A DNA stretch of 64,000 nucleotides from Lapidilactobacillus wuchangensis (GCF_003946645.1 NZ_RHOU01000010.1:27083-91082); one strand, 5' to 3'; positions 1 through 8,467 are shown, counted from the first letter of the stretch. Notes: generated by a model not told the origin, from the sequence alone. Numbers and translations: made by a program.

Positions 1-19
1 ATGACAATATGGATCATAA

Positions 20-42
20 GCAGAATGGCGTCTGACTCTGTT
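20..42. repeat. Terminal fragment of family A repeat
   Basis: The bases just before the stop codon of the HMA gene (CAGAATGGCGTCTGACTCTG) match the outer end of the family A intergenic repeats, for example at 2168-2190. Only this outer end lies here. The rest may be outside the window or lost. Confidence 0.45.
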
Positions 43-262
43 AATCCACTTTAGTTTTCGCAATATTGTAGCCCAATTCTTGGACGAACTTGATTAATTT
101 GTCGGCACTGGTTTCGAGGGTGTTCAGTTGGATGACCAGTTCGTTCTTTTCGAATAAGGCGGCAACTTCGCCGACACCGTCTTGAGCTTCTAGTTGATTT
201 TGAATTTTTTCAAAGCATGCTTCACATGCCAGTGGTTCTAGAGTGATCGTTAATTTTTCCAT
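41..262 (-). CDS. Heavy-metal-associated (HMA) domain protein, copper-chaperone-like
   Basis: This 73-residue protein has the size and fold pattern of a free HMA domain, as in CopZ-type metal chaperones. It starts MEKLTITLEP and carries a CEAC pair of cysteines at about residues 13-16, where the family has the MxCxxC metal-binding loop. The methionine usually before the first cysteine is replaced by leucine, and the spacing is CxxC. The end (ELGYNIAKTKVD) matches the usual last strand. HMA proteins of this kind bind Cu(I) or Zn in the cytoplasm and pass it to an ATPase or regulator. No copper ATPase is seen next to it, so the metal is uncertain. A TTGAC-N4-ATCAA dyad and a TGTAG-N-CTACA palindrome lie upstream of its start. 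Confidence 0.7.
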   Translation of the reverse strand: MEKLTITLEPLACEACFEKIQNQLEAQDGVGEVAALFEKNELVIQLNTLETSADKLIKFVQELGYNIAKTKVD

Positions 263-299
263 GAGACAGCCTACTTTCGCATAGATTTCTTACTTCTAT

Positions 300-344
300 T
301 GTAGTCTACATTAATTCAAGAATAAAATAATTGACCTAGATCAA
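300..344 (-). promoter_or_regulatory. Candidate operators upstream of the HMA gene (FNR/CRP-type dyad and palindrome)
   Basis: Bases 331-344 read TTGACCTAGATCAA, one base off the FNR/FLP consensus TTGAT-N4-ATCAA. Bases 300-310 form the palindrome TGTAG-T-CTACA. Both lie 38-82 bases upstream of the HMA start. Family knowledge suggests redox or metal control. No binding is shown. Confidence 0.3.
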
Positions 345-348
345 GTTT

Positions 349-909
349 TTAAGCGGTAACTAATAAATTCTTGGCGTGGGTGTAGCCTTGGTAGGCGCAC
401 CAACCCAAGGTGGCGCCGATGCTGTTGACGAGAATGTCGCCGGTGTCGAAGCAGCGACTGCTTAAATAGAAATAGTTGAGGAACAGCTGGATGCATTCAA
501 TCGTGACTGAAATCAAGATGCAGAATTTAGCGTTGGCCCACCACGACTGCCCCTTTTTCGTGAAGTAGGCGTAGAAGAAGGAGAGTGGCGTCAGCATGAT
601 CAGGTTGCCGATGATTTGGTAATTACCGTAGCTGAAGGTGCGCAGCGGATTGAGGGTGATGATGCCGCTTTGTTGGCCCCAGAATTGGGGGCGCGGTACC
701 AGCAGGCGGTTCAGGGGAAACTGGGTGATGGCGACCAAGATGAAGAGGTAGCTGATGGCAGCAGTGGTCATCAGGATTTTCTCGCGGCTGGCGTGGTTGC
801 GTTGAAGAAATTGCCAGCTGAGATAGCAGGCGAAAACAGCGATTGGCAATAAATGCCACGCTGATATTTGTTGAACGGGAATTGTTTGACCATTATTTAA
901 GGCAATCAT
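349..909 (-). CDS. VanZ-family membrane protein
   Basis: A 186-residue protein with about five hydrophobic segments. The segment near residues 153-170 (FDTGDILVNSIGATLG) fits the VanZ signature, in which an acidic D-x-x-D-like turn precedes an N-x-x-G-A membrane helix. VanZ proteins are small integral membrane proteins. The namesake gives low-level teicoplanin resistance, but most members have no known role. It is preceded by a GGAGG-type site (ggaggttcc upstream of the ATG at 909). The gene stands alone between the HMA gene and the DUF1002 gene, both on the same strand. The family call rests on the hydrophobic pattern and the signature region, and function is not inferred. Confidence 0.75.
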   Translation of the reverse strand: MIALNNGQTIPVQQISAWHLLPIAVFACYLSWQFLQRNHASREKILMTTAAISYLFILVAITQFPLNRLLVPRPQFWGQQSGIITLNPLRTFSYGNYQIIGNLIMLTPLSFFYAYFTKKGQSWWANAKFCILISVTIECIQLFLNYFYLSSRCFDTGDILVNSIGATLGWCAYQGYTHAKNLLVTA

Positions 910-936
910 GAACTGGAACCTCCTTTTGGGTACAGA

Positions 937-973
937 AAAAGGCAGGCCACAGTTGTGACTTGCCTTCCCTGTA
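937..973 (-). terminator. Intrinsic terminator of the DUF1002 gene
   Basis: Read on the minus strand, AAGGCAAG and CTGCCTT pair around a GTCAC/GTGG inner stem and are followed by TTTTT. It lies 18 bases after the stop of the DUF1002 gene. Confidence 0.7.
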
Positions 974-990
974 AAATGACATTTTGTTGC

Positions 991-1971
991 TTACTTATTG
1001 AACCAGCTGCTAACGGTGTCGAAGAGGCTCTTAAAGAAGTTGCCTAACGCGTCACCGATTTTTTGCAGTGTGTTGCGGTTTTCTTGGGTGTTTAATTTGT
1101 CGAAAATTCCTTGGGCATTAGTCTTAATGTTGCTGGCAATTTTGGAAGCTTGTTCCTTGAAACTGTCAGAATTAAGGGCGCCAGAATCACGAATAGTGAC
1201 CAATAAATTAATGATTTGTTGCTTTTGATTGTTGGTGATGACATTTTGAATGCCGTTGTTGGTTAATTGATTGTTGACGATGGTCGTAATATCACCGACA
1301 GAAATGTTGCTGCCTTTTTCGGCCATTTCTTTTTTGGCATTGGCCACGGCGTTGTTTAATTGGGCGTCGCTGTAACCATCTTTATTTTTGTTGGCGTCGC
1401 TAATGCCGCTTAAAGTCGACATTTCTTCTTGAGCAGCGGAAACTTGCTTCTGATTCAGGGCGTTGCCGTTTTCAGCATAAGCGGCGTAAACACCGGCTAA
1501 GGCGCCAGAACCGTCAATTGGGGTCGCCGAAGTAACATAAATGTTAGCATCAGTGACGCCAGCAGTTAACGCGGCGTTTTTATATTGGTCGGCAGTAATC
1601 GTGGTGATATTATTGCTACCATTATAATTGAGAATTTCCACGTTGATGCCTGATCCGGAAGCCGTTTTTTGAATCAGGGCGCTGGACCAAACGCCGGAAC
1701 TCGTCGTGAAAGTCGAGCCTGATGGATTTAAATATTTGACTAAAGTACTGCCATCGACAGTAATTGTTTTGTAGCTAGCGCCATTTAATTTGGCAGTTAA
1801 AGTGCTGATTGTTCCTTGCTTCTGGCTGTCAGTTAGCGACGTGCCCAGGGTCAGAACGGGCTGATCCCAAGTCGTGTCGGCCTTGACCGTTTGGGTTGAT
1901 AATTTACTGAGCCCCACCAGCCCAAGTAAAATTGCTGTTAAAGTGATGATTTTCTTCGTTAACGTCCGCAT
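991..1971 (-). CDS. Secreted DUF1002 family protein
   Basis: The start at 1971 (MRTLTKKIITLTAI) is chosen because GAGG lies 8 bases upstream and a Sec signal peptide follows directly. An in-frame start 60 bases further upstream has no such site. The 326-residue product has a signal peptide cut near VKA-DTTWD, then the DUF1002 pattern: an early G-x-x-L-x-x-x-Q segment (LGTSLTDSQKQ), a central IYVTSATPIDGSGALAG segment, and a charged C-terminal part with NNVITNNQKQQI-like repeats. It ends in an amphipathic tail (FFKSLFDTVSSWFNK). DUF1002 proteins are secreted or surface-linked in lactobacilli and bacilli, and the function is unknown. The gene stands alone and has its own terminator. Confidence 0.8.
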   Translation of the reverse strand: MRTLTKKIITLTAILLGLVGLSKLSTQTVKADTTWDQPVLTLGTSLTDSQKQGTISTLTAKLNGASYKTITVDGSTLVKYLNPSGSTFTTSSGVWSSALIQKTASGSGINVEILNYNGSNNITTITADQYKNAALTAGVTDANIYVTSATPIDGSGALAGVYAAYAENGNALNQKQVSAAQEEMSTLSGISDANKNKDGYSDAQLNNAVANAKKEMAEKGSNISVGDITTIVNNQLTNNGIQNVITNNQKQQIINLLVTIRDSGALNSDSFKEQASKIASNIKTNAQGIFDKLNTQENRNTLQKIGDALGNFFKSLFDTVSSWFNK

Positions 1972-2160
1972 AATAAATACCTCATTTGTTATAATCGGGA
2001 ATCGCTCCCGTGTTGCTTGTTCCATGAACAATCTCTATTATAACAAACTTGTTACAAACGAACCCTGCAAAAGCCACAGCTTAACCTCTGCTTAAGAAAA
2101 ATCGGGCTTTGGACTGAGGAAGCTTGAATAATACCTTAAAGCTTAAACCTTAGTGAAAGT

Positions 2161-2395
2161 GGTGAAACAGAATCGCGTTTGACTCTGTTCCGGGCTGCTT
2201 GTTGTGGAACGTTGCCGACACTGATCTGAGCCAATTAAAGACCAAATTGTCTCAGATACAGGTCTTATTGTAAGTGCTAAAGCACCAACAATAATTTGGC
2301 GACTGACAACAAGGTCCCTCCACGCCGTCTGGAGTTGAAGTGGAGCACTTCATTATTGATAGATGTTAAGGCACTGTTGTGGGATAAAGTACTTT
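2161..2395. repeat. Family A structured repeat, single copy (GGAAC orientation)
   Basis: This copy reads GGAACGTTGCC on the plus strand. Outer stem CTTGTTGT/ACAACAAG, second stem GTTGCC/GGCGAC (one T-G wobble), inner hairpins based on CTGAG/CTCAG and TTATTGT/ACAATAA. The junction sequences GGAAC and CTGAC match all other intact copies. It fills most of the space between the DUF1002 gene and the toxin locus. Confidence 0.85.
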
Positions 2396-2415
2396 AATCT
2401 GAATTGTATTTAAGG

Positions 2416-2444
2416 TTGAGTAGTGTACAAAATCCTGATAGCAT
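2416..2444 (+). promoter_or_regulatory. Promoter of the type I toxin mRNA
   Basis: TTGAGT (2416-2421) and TAGCAT (2439-2444) are 17 bases apart, about 25 bases before the toxin ribosome-binding site. Confidence 0.55.
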
Positions 2445-2471
2445 GGGAAATCTTGAGAAAGGAACAGTCAA

Positions 2472-2561
2472 TTGTCGATTTACGAGACGCTGCAATTGAT
2501 GATCAGTTTTGGGATGTTAATCCTAGCGATTATCACAATTACAGATTATCGCAAAAAATAG
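2472..2561 (+). CDS. Holin-like type I toxin peptide (TxpA/Hol_Tox type)
   Basis: A 29-residue peptide starting at TTG 2472, with AGAAAGGA eight bases upstream. It begins MSIYETLQLMISFGM, continues with a single hydrophobic helix (LILAIITIT) and ends in a basic tail, DYRKK. This matches the small membrane toxins annotated as putative holin-like toxins (MSxYExLxLMxxFGxFxxxLL pattern), the TxpA/BsrG class. Such peptides damage the membrane unless an antisense RNA blocks them. A convergent minus-strand RNA gene overlaps its 3' end (separate entry) and the two share a bidirectional terminator. It appears intact, unlike the two related loci near 8.6 and 10 kb. The call rests on the peptide pattern plus the antisense RNA architecture. 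Confidence 0.8.
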   Translation: MSIYETLQLMISFGMLILAIITITDYRKK

Positions 2562-2568
2562 GGCAAAC

Positions 2569-2679
2569 AAAAAACCGCTTCAACTTTTTGGACAGTTAGC
2601 GGTTTTTATAAAATAGCCGGCCACCGTAATTAACGGTTCCATGTGGAGCGACTGTTACCGCACAGTCGCTTCTTTCTAT
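2569..2679 (-). ncRNA. Antisense RNA antitoxin for the 2.5-kb toxin
   Basis: On the minus strand, TTGGCT (2715-2710) and TATATT (2691-2686) are 18 bases apart and predict a start near 2679. The RNA ends at the hairpin AAACCGCT/AGCGGTTT (2572-2605), which is shared with the toxin mRNA. The body has a 5' hairpin (GCGACTGT/ACAGTCGC) and then CATGGAACCGTTAA, ACGGTGGCC. The same order of elements recurs at 8.5 and 9.86 kb. This is the arrangement of TxpA/RatA-like 3'-overlapping antitoxins. The ends are predicted. Confidence 0.72.
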
Positions 2680-2724
2680 GTCTTTAATATAACAGGGTTT
2701 GGCAAGTAAAGCCAACAAATCAGG

Positions 2725-3090
2725 TTAGGCTTGGACGGTTGTTTTGCCAGCATAGCGCGTCTCATTACCAAACTGCATGAGTATCTTTTGCTGTAAGTCG
2801 GTTGTGGCGAAGCTGATTTCATCGTAGGGATGCACCGACAATTCATAGGCGACCATGTGTGAGAAGTAAACAAAATGCAGCATATTGAAATATTCGGGCG
2901 TGGGGTTGTTCTTAATAATTTTGCGCACAAAGAAATTTAAAATATGGTCACCAAATTTAACATAGCCGGGGATTTTGATGGTCACAATTTTCGAATCAGC
3001 GGGAACTAAACCAGATAAGGTGTAAATCGTCGTATCGGCAGGGATTGCGGTTAATTTCGGCGCTTGCATGGTGATAATTGCTTTAGTCAT
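2725..3090 (-). CDS. Hypothetical protein
   Basis: A 121-residue soluble-looking protein that I do not recognise. The ATG at 3090 has GGAG eight bases upstream. There is no signal peptide or membrane segment. Visible features are an N-terminal MTKAIITMQAPKL stretch, a strand-rich middle (ADSKIVTIKIPGYVKFGD), an aromatic helix (FNMLHFVYFSHMVAYEL) and a short C-terminal tail. A different frame of the same DNA gives an 84-residue reading with no ribosome-binding site, which was rejected. It lies directly upstream of the antitoxin RNA promoter on the same strand, so readthrough could add to antitoxin RNA levels. A real gene is likely from the ribosome-binding site and composition. Confidence 0.55.
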   Translation of the reverse strand: MTKAIITMQAPKLTAIPADTTIYTLSGLVPADSKIVTIKIPGYVKFGDHILNFFVRKIIKNNPTPEYFNMLHFVYFSHMVAYELSVHPYDEISFATTDLQQKILMQFGNETRYAGKTTVQA

Positions 3091-3197
3091 AGTAAGTCTC
3101 CTTCAAATTGTTCCGTTATCTAGCATAACTGTACTACAATTGCTGTGATTATTCCTGTAATTAATCGGGATTGGTTCAAGACGTTCCCCTGTTTAGA

Positions 3198-3790
3198 CAG
3201 CAGGGGCCCAGCGATTTGAGTCGATTAGTTCAGAAGTAAATTGGCGTTAAGTATTCCCCAATTTAGAGAGGTGGTGGCTGGCGATTTAGAAGGCGTGGAA
3301 CGCTGTGGCCATCGATTTGAACCAATTAAAAACCAAATTGTTTCAAATTCGAGGCTTATTCTAAGTGCTAAAGCACCAAGAATAATTTCACAGCTGACGC
3401 CAATCGCCCAGCCACCACCTGAGGAAACTAACAAAACGGATCACCACTACTTGGCCGAACCAGATTGTGATGATACAAAGTTGGCGTGACAAGCTCTATT
3501 GAATAATAGAGTTGTCACACCGTTTATTACTACTGATTAAACTAAGTTACTGAATCCCACTATCATTGTCTAAACACTAACAAAGATGAAGCAAACCAAC
3601 TCAGCCCCAGACGGAATGGAGGGCGTGGTTGTCAGCCGCCAAATTTGTCTTGCCGCTTTAGCGGTTAGACAAAGGCTTGTATTTGAGATTGTTGCGCAGC
3701 AATAAGCTCAAATCAATGCCGGCAGCGTTCCACAACCAGCAAGCCCGGAATGCAGTCAGACTCAATTTTGTTTTAACGCCATCACTGGTT
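3198..3790. repeat. Family A repeat island, inverted pair
   Basis: Fills the gap between the hypothetical gene and the Rrf2 regulator. The left copy (about 3260-3425) is the CACAGC subtype: GCTGTG/CACAGC, outer arms GGTGGTGGCTGG and CCAGCCACCACC. The right copy (about 3596-3785) is inverted: GGTTGT/ACAACC and hairpin TTGTCT/AGACAA. A separate arm-like fragment (CAGGGGCCCAGCGATT) lies at 3200-3217. The spacer has a perfect hairpin GTGACAA-CTCTATT/AATAGAG-TTGTCAC near 3486-3520. Confidence 0.85.
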
Positions 3791-3916
3791 TTGTTTTTGA
3801 ACTTTGGTCTTTAGTCTGGTATATCAACCATCATCGCGTCATTGACAAAGGTGTTACAATATAAATAACAGGTTAATTTGAAAGTAACAGGTCGACTTTC
3901 GAAAGGATTGATGAGC

Positions 3917-4345
3917 ATGAAGTTTTCACATCGGCTAAGTGATGCGGTGCATGTTTTGGCGTTTGTCATGATTTATCAAGGCGGGGATTTGTCGAGTGGC
4001 ATGATTGCCGAAAGTATTGAAGCCAATCCCAGCATGGTTCGCCGCTTAATGGCACGTTTAAGTAAGGCGGGGTTGTTGGTAAGCCGCGCTGGCTCGGTGG
4101 ATCCGAAATTAGGCCGGCCAGCAAATGAGATTACTTTACTGGACATTTATCGTAGTATTGAAGATAATCAAAGGTTCCTACATATTGATGAGAAGACCAA
4201 TCCCGAGTGCATTGTGGGTGGCAATATTCAGGCGACTTTAACCGAAGTTTATGACGAGGTTCAGCGCGCTGCCGAAGCTAAAATGGCGACGGTAACCCTG
4301 GCCGATATCACAGGCGATATTCTGGCACGACACGCCCAGAGATAA
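3917..4345 (+). CDS. Rrf2-family transcriptional regulator
   Basis: A 142-residue Rrf2-type winged-helix protein. The start at 3917 gives MKFSHRLSDAVHVLAF, the normal Rrf2 N-terminus, nine bases after GAAAGGA. An ATG at 3911 is a close alternative. The recognition region (SMVRRLMARLSKAGLLVSRAG) and the wing (LGRPANEITLLDIYRSIE) are clear. The three-cysteine iron-sulfur motif of IscR/NsrR is missing, and only one cysteine (NPECIVGG) is present. It resembles the cluster-free YwnA/CymR side of the family. It lies 17 bases upstream of the osmolyte importer genes on the same strand, so it most likely forms an operon with them and may control them. Confidence 0.85.
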   Translation: MKFSHRLSDAVHVLAFVMIYQGGDLSSGMIAESIEANPSMVRRLMARLSKAGLLVSRAGSVDPKLGRPANEITLLDIYRSIEDNQRFLHIDEKTNPECIVGGNIQATLTEVYDEVQRAAEAKMATVTLADITGDILARHAQR

Positions 4346-4362
4346 GTATTGGGGGAATTAAA

Positions 4363-5313
4363 ATGATTGAATTTAAGCAGGTGACCAAAGAATATGGTCA
4401 AGAAGATGCCCTGAAACATTTGAGCTTAACCATCGGGGATGGTGAACTATTTGTTTTGGTCGGCCCTTCTGGTAGTGGGAAAACAACTTTATTGAAGATG
4501 ATCAATCGGCTGGTAGTGCCCACATCAGGACAAGTTTTGATTGATCAGGAAGATGTGGCTCAGGTCGACTTGGAAGATTTGCGGCGGCACACGGGCTATG
4601 TCTTGCAAACTGGGGCCTTGTTTCCCAATATGACCGTCGAACAAAATGCCGGCATCCAGCTAGAAGCACTAGGCTGGCCGGCAGAAAAGCGACATGCACG
4701 AATTGCTGAGTTGCTGAAACGAATGGATTTAGATCCAGCTTTATTTTTAAAAAGAATGCCCAGCGAATTATCTGGTGGTGAGGCCCAGCGAGTCGGCATT
4801 GTGCGGGCCTTAGCGGCTAAACCAAAATTAGTTTTAATGGATGAACCCTTTAGTGCCTTAGATCCCTTATCCAAGCGGCAGTTGCAGGCGTTGATTCTCC
4901 AATTACATCAGGAATTAGCGACGACCTTCGTTTTTGTGACTCATGATATGCGCGAGGCAATTCATTTGGCCGACCGTTTAGCAGTGATTCATGATGGCGA
5001 GTTGCAACAATTAGGTACGCCAGCGGAAATTTTAGCGGCGCCAGCCAATGATTTTGTGCGCGATTTCTTTGATGATGTTCAGCAGACGCAATTCTTACAG
5101 CGAGTTCTGGCAGCAGGCTTTGGTCAGAAGGTGCCAACTACTGAAATGCAGAATTTGCCCGCTTTCAAGAATAGTGACACGATTTATCAGTGGGCGCAAT
5201 TGTTACAGAAGCAGCCCCAACAAAATATTCAGGTGGCCGGCTGTTTGCTGACACCACTTGATTTGGTCAATTACATGGCCAGTTTGAATCAAGGAGGTGA
5301 GCAAGGTGCTTAA
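4363..5313 (+). CDS. opuCA: Osmoprotectant (glycine betaine/choline-type) ABC transporter ATP-binding protein
   Basis: A 316-residue ATPase with Walker A GPSGSGKTT (residues 34-42), Q-loop LQTGALFP, signature LSGGEAQR (about 135), Walker B LVLMDEP and switch histidine FVTHD. It is the OpuCA/ProV-like subunit that powers uptake of compatible solutes. The usual tandem CBS domains at the C-terminus are not convincing here. The tail of about 80 residues is shorter and divergent, so ionic-strength sensing may be reduced. It overlaps the next gene by 8 bases, which suggests translational coupling. The substrate is inferred only from family and partner gene. Confidence 0.87.
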   Translation: MIEFKQVTKEYGQEDALKHLSLTIGDGELFVLVGPSGSGKTTLLKMINRLVVPTSGQVLIDQEDVAQVDLEDLRRHTGYVLQTGALFPNMTVEQNAGIQLEALGWPAEKRHARIAELLKRMDLDPALFLKRMPSELSGGEAQRVGIVRALAAKPKLVLMDEPFSALDPLSKRQLQALILQLHQELATTFVFVTHDMREAIHLADRLAVIHDGELQQLGTPAEILAAPANDFVRDFFDDVQQTQFLQRVLAAGFGQKVPTTEMQNLPAFKNSDTIYQWAQLLQKQPQQNIQVAGCLLTPLDLVNYMASLNQGGEQGA

Positions 5314-6832
5314 ATCAGTTTGGCAATATTTACTTGCAAATCAAAATGATATTATTCATTCTTTAGGCCAGCATATTGAAATTTCTCTGTTGGCGGCAAT
5401 TATTACGATTTTAATTGCGGTGCCGTTAGCGATTGCCCTTATGAATCATCGGCGCGCTGGCGAATTTGTGTTGCAAGTGGCCAGTGTGATCCAGACGATT
5501 CCTAGTTTGGCCATTTTAGGACTATTGATTCCGTTAGTTGGTATTGGTACGGTGCCGGCGATTATCGCCTTAGTTTTATACGCCATCATGCCAATTTTTC
5601 AGAACACGTACGCTGGCTTGACCAATATCGATCCCGTATTAATGGAAGCGGCTGATGCGCTAGGCATTTCCAAGCGTTATAAACTATTTCGCATTCAAAT
5701 TCCTTTGGCAATGCCGATGATTCTCTCCGGAATTCGGATTGCCGTGGTCATGATTATTGGGACCGCCACTTTAGCAGCTTTGATTGGTGGCGGCGGTTTA
5801 GGGACGTACATCCTGTTAGGGATTCAGAGTAACAATAATGCGGCCTTGTTAGTCGGTGCAATTTTGGCAGCCATCTTAGCGCTAGTGGCCAGTTGGCTAA
5901 TCAAGTTACTCTCCCACGTTTCCTTTAAAAAATTAGGACTTGGTGTCGCGGTTTTGACCGTGGTGATTGCTGGCGGTTATGGCGTTCGCGCGCTGACGGC
6001 ACCAAAGACCGAAACGATTACCATTGCTGGCAAAATGGGCGGCGAGCCGGAATTATTGATCAATATGTATGGCGACTTAATTGAAGCAGATAATCCTAAT
6101 ATTAAAGTGAATTTGAAGCGCAATTTTGGCGGCACGAGTTTCTTATTCAAGGCGCTACAGAGCAAACAAGTTGATATTTATCCGGAATTTACAGGCACGA
6201 TTATTCAATCGTTGGTCAAAGACGCGGGTGGCGTTAGTCATAATTCGGTCACTGCTTATCAAACTGCCAAAAAAGATTTAGCGGCGCAATTTCAAATGAC
6301 TTTGTTGCCACCAATGAAGTATCAGAATGGTTATGGCTTAACGGTGCAACGGGCTACGGCTGAGAAGTATCATTTAAGCAAAATTTCTGATTTGGTTGCT
6401 CATCCCGAATTAGCGGCTGGCTTTGATCCTGATTTTTATCAGCAAGCCGATGGTTATCCCGGTTTGCAGAAAAAATATGGGTTGAAATTCAATTCGGTGC
6501 GGACCATGGAGCCGTCACTGCGTTATCAAGCATTGGCCAATGGCAAGTTGCAGGTGACTGATGGTTACACCACGGATCCAGAAATTAAGGAGTATGATCT
6601 GGTGTTGTTGCAGGACGATTTGAATTTCTTCCCGCCTTATCAAGGCGCACCCTTGATGCTGACCAGTTTCGCCAAAAGTCATCCTGGAATTGTTAAGAGC
6701 TTGAACAAGCTGTCGAACCAAATTACCACTAGCGAAATGCAGAACCTGAATTACCAAGTGACAGTTCAGCATAAAAAAGCAGCTGTTGTTGCTCGGAAGT
6801 TCTTGGTTGATAAAGGATTGTTGAAGAAATAA
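5306..6832 (+). CDS. Osmoprotectant ABC transporter, fused permease and substrate-binding protein
   Basis: A fusion of about 509 residues. The start at GTG 5306 is 8 bases after AGGAGG. A GTG at 5297 overlaps that site and is unlikely. Residues 1-205 form an OpuCB-type permease with about six membrane segments and an EAA-like loop (EAADALGISKRYKLFRIQIP). After one more anchor segment (LGVAVLTVVIAGGYG), residues 235-508 form an OpuCC/OpuAC-type binding domain (TITIAGKMGGEPELLI, FGGTSFLFKALQ, DIYPEFTGT). The anchor places the binding domain on the outer face. Permease-binding protein fusions are common for this transporter class in lactic acid bacteria. With the ATPase this gives a complete two-gene importer. 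Confidence 0.88.
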   Translation: MLKSVWQYLLANQNDIIHSLGQHIEISLLAAIITILIAVPLAIALMNHRRAGEFVLQVASVIQTIPSLAILGLLIPLVGIGTVPAIIALVLYAIMPIFQNTYAGLTNIDPVLMEAADALGISKRYKLFRIQIPLAMPMILSGIRIAVVMIIGTATLAALIGGGGLGTYILLGIQSNNNAALLVGAILAAILALVASWLIKLLSHVSFKKLGLGVAVLTVVIAGGYGVRALTAPKTETITIAGKMGGEPELLINMYGDLIEADNPNIKVNLKRNFGGTSFLFKALQSKQVDIYPEFTGTIIQSLVKDAGGVSHNSVTAYQTAKKDLAAQFQMTLLPPMKYQNGYGLTVQRATAEKYHLSKISDLVAHPELAAGFDPDFYQQADGYPGLQKKYGLKFNSVRTMEPSLRYQALANGKLQVTDGYTTDPEIKEYDLVLLQDDLNFFPPYQGAPLMLTSFAKSHPGIVKSLNKLSNQITTSEMQNLNYQVTVQHKKAAVVARKFLVDKGLLKK

Positions 6833-6844
6833 CGGTTTAAGACT

Positions 6845-7515
6845 TCCTTGATTAGAGTGGTGGTTGCTGCGCGATTGAATCTATAATTGGTTTTAGGCAG
6901 AGTAGCAGACAACTCCGTTGCGGCCGGCGGGTTGTGGAACGTTGCCGGCGTTGATTTGAGCTTATTGCTGCGCAACAATCTCAAATACAAGCCTTCTTCT
7001 AACCGCTGAAGCGGCAAGAAGAATTTGGCGACTGACAACCCGGCGGCCTCCACTGCGTTTTGAGCTAATGTGGTTCACTTTATATTTGGGCGATATCAAG
7101 GCAATCTAGTGAAACTAAGTGTCAATCGCCCAGCAATCACCTGAATAAACCAACAGAATGAAGCACCACTGTTTTGAAAAACAAGTTGTGAAAATTAACA
7201 GGTCTGTTTGATAAATTTTCTGGAATAAACCAGAAACTGTTAGGCAGGACTGTTCGTACTACTATTCATTTGCAATACTAATTTGAATTAAGTAGATTAG
7301 ACACACTATCATTGCCTTAACAATTAACAAAGTTGAAGTGAACCACCTCAACTCCAGACGGAATGAAGGGATCGGGTTGTCAGCCGCGAAATTATTGTTG
7401 GTGCTTTAGCACTTACAATAAGCCTCGAATTGAAGACTTTTGAAAAAAGGCTTCAATCGATGGCCGCCGCGTTCCACAACCCGCAGCCCGGAATGCAGTC
7501 AAACGCCATTCTGTT
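6845..7515. repeat. Family A repeat island, inverted pair
   Basis: Left copy about 6850-7075: GGGTTGT/ACAACCC, GTTGCC/GGCGAC, hairpin CTTCTT/AAGAAG. Right copy about 7330-7515: GGTTGT/ACAACC, hairpin ATTGT/ACAAT, second hairpin TTGAAG/CTTCAA. The spacer (7076-7330) has matching AAGGCAAT and ATTGCCTT sequences near its ends. It also has a long imperfect hairpin (GTCTGTTTGAT, TTTCTGG/CCAGAAA, GGCAGGAC) near 7200-7255. No gene is seen in the 730-base gap apart from this island. Confidence 0.85.
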
Positions 7516-7569
7516 TTATCGTCCTCATCAGGTTTTTAATAATTTTGAATTTTAGAAAGTGTGATTAAT

Positions 7570-8442
7570 ATGAAATATTTAGTTACTGGTGCCACTGGTC
7601 ATTTAGGCCGTGATGTGGTGCGCGATTTAATTGCTCAAGTTGGCGCTGCCCAAGTCGTCGCCGGAGTTCACACCCCAGCAAAGGCTGAATTTTTGCGGAA
7701 ACAAGGCGTTGAATTGGCTGCCATCGATTATTTGAATGTGGCCACAATGACCACCGCTTTGCAGGGCGTCGACGTTTTAGTGTATATCCCCAGCAAAACT
7801 TATGATATCGTGCAGCGGGTGACCGAGTTGGAAAACACGTTGACCGCCATGAAAAAAGCGCAAGTATCGCAAATCGTTTTTGTCAGCTTCTATGCTGATC
7901 AGGAGAACAATCCTTTCGTGATGTCACCATATTATGGCTATGCGCCACGCCGTTTAGCAGCGTCAGGCTTGCAATTCGCTGTTTTGAAAAACGCCTTGTA
8001 CGCCGATCCATTAGTGCCATATTTACCTGAGTTGATTCAGCGCCACGCTTTAATTTATCCCGTTGGTGATCAGGCAATGTCATTCATCACCCAGCAGGAT
8101 AGTGCACTGGCGATTGCCACAGTCGCAGCTCATCAGTCTTTGCGCGACCAAGGTCAGGTGTATACGTTGACTCAGCAACAGGCTTGGCAAATGCCGGCCC
8201 TAGGTCAGCTAATGAGCAAAGTGACTGGCCAACAAATCGGTTATCAACCAGTGAGTGTGACCGAGTTTGGTCAGATTTATGCCGCTGAGGGTGATGGTCA
8301 GGAGCTCGCTTCCATGTATCAGGCTGGCGCCATGGGCTTACTAGATCAAGTAACAACTGATTTTGAACAAATTACTGGCCAAGCGCCAGAATCAATGGCT
8401 GATTTTTTGACCAAAAGTGTCCATAACGCAACTACAAAATAG
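7570..8442 (+). CDS. NmrA/QOR2-like NAD(P)-binding reductase (atypical SDR)
   Basis: A 290-residue protein starting MKYLVTGATGHLG, with the Rossmann GATGHLG motif at residues 7-13. It has further family landmarks: VVAGVHTPAKAEFL after strand 2, and VLVYIPSK and IVFVSFYAD at strands 4 and 5. It matches the NmrA/QOR2-like branch of short-chain dehydrogenases, which sense NAD(P) or reduce quinones. The Tyr-x-x-x-Lys catalytic pair of classical SDRs is not clear, as is typical for this branch. The gene stands alone between a repeat island and a toxin-antitoxin remnant. Its ribosome-binding site is weak (GAAAG), and an in-frame GTG three codons upstream is possible. The substrate is unknown. Confidence 0.82.
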   Translation: MKYLVTGATGHLGRDVVRDLIAQVGAAQVVAGVHTPAKAEFLRKQGVELAAIDYLNVATMTTALQGVDVLVYIPSKTYDIVQRVTELENTLTAMKKAQVSQIVFVSFYADQENNPFVMSPYYGYAPRRLAASGLQFAVLKNALYADPLVPYLPELIQRHALIYPVGDQAMSFITQQDSALAIATVAAHQSLRDQGQVYTLTQQQAWQMPALGQLMSKVTGQQIGYQPVSVTEFGQIYAAEGDGQELASMYQAGAMGLLDQVTTDFEQITGQAPESMADFLTKSVHNATTK

Positions 8443-8467
8443 AACGTGAAAGTGTCATTCTAAAAGT

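Noticed and set aside
2161..2395. Family A as an insertion sequence or tRNA-derived remnant
   Set aside because: No copy holds a transposase fragment, no clear short target duplications were found by eye, and the fold does not match a cloverleaf.
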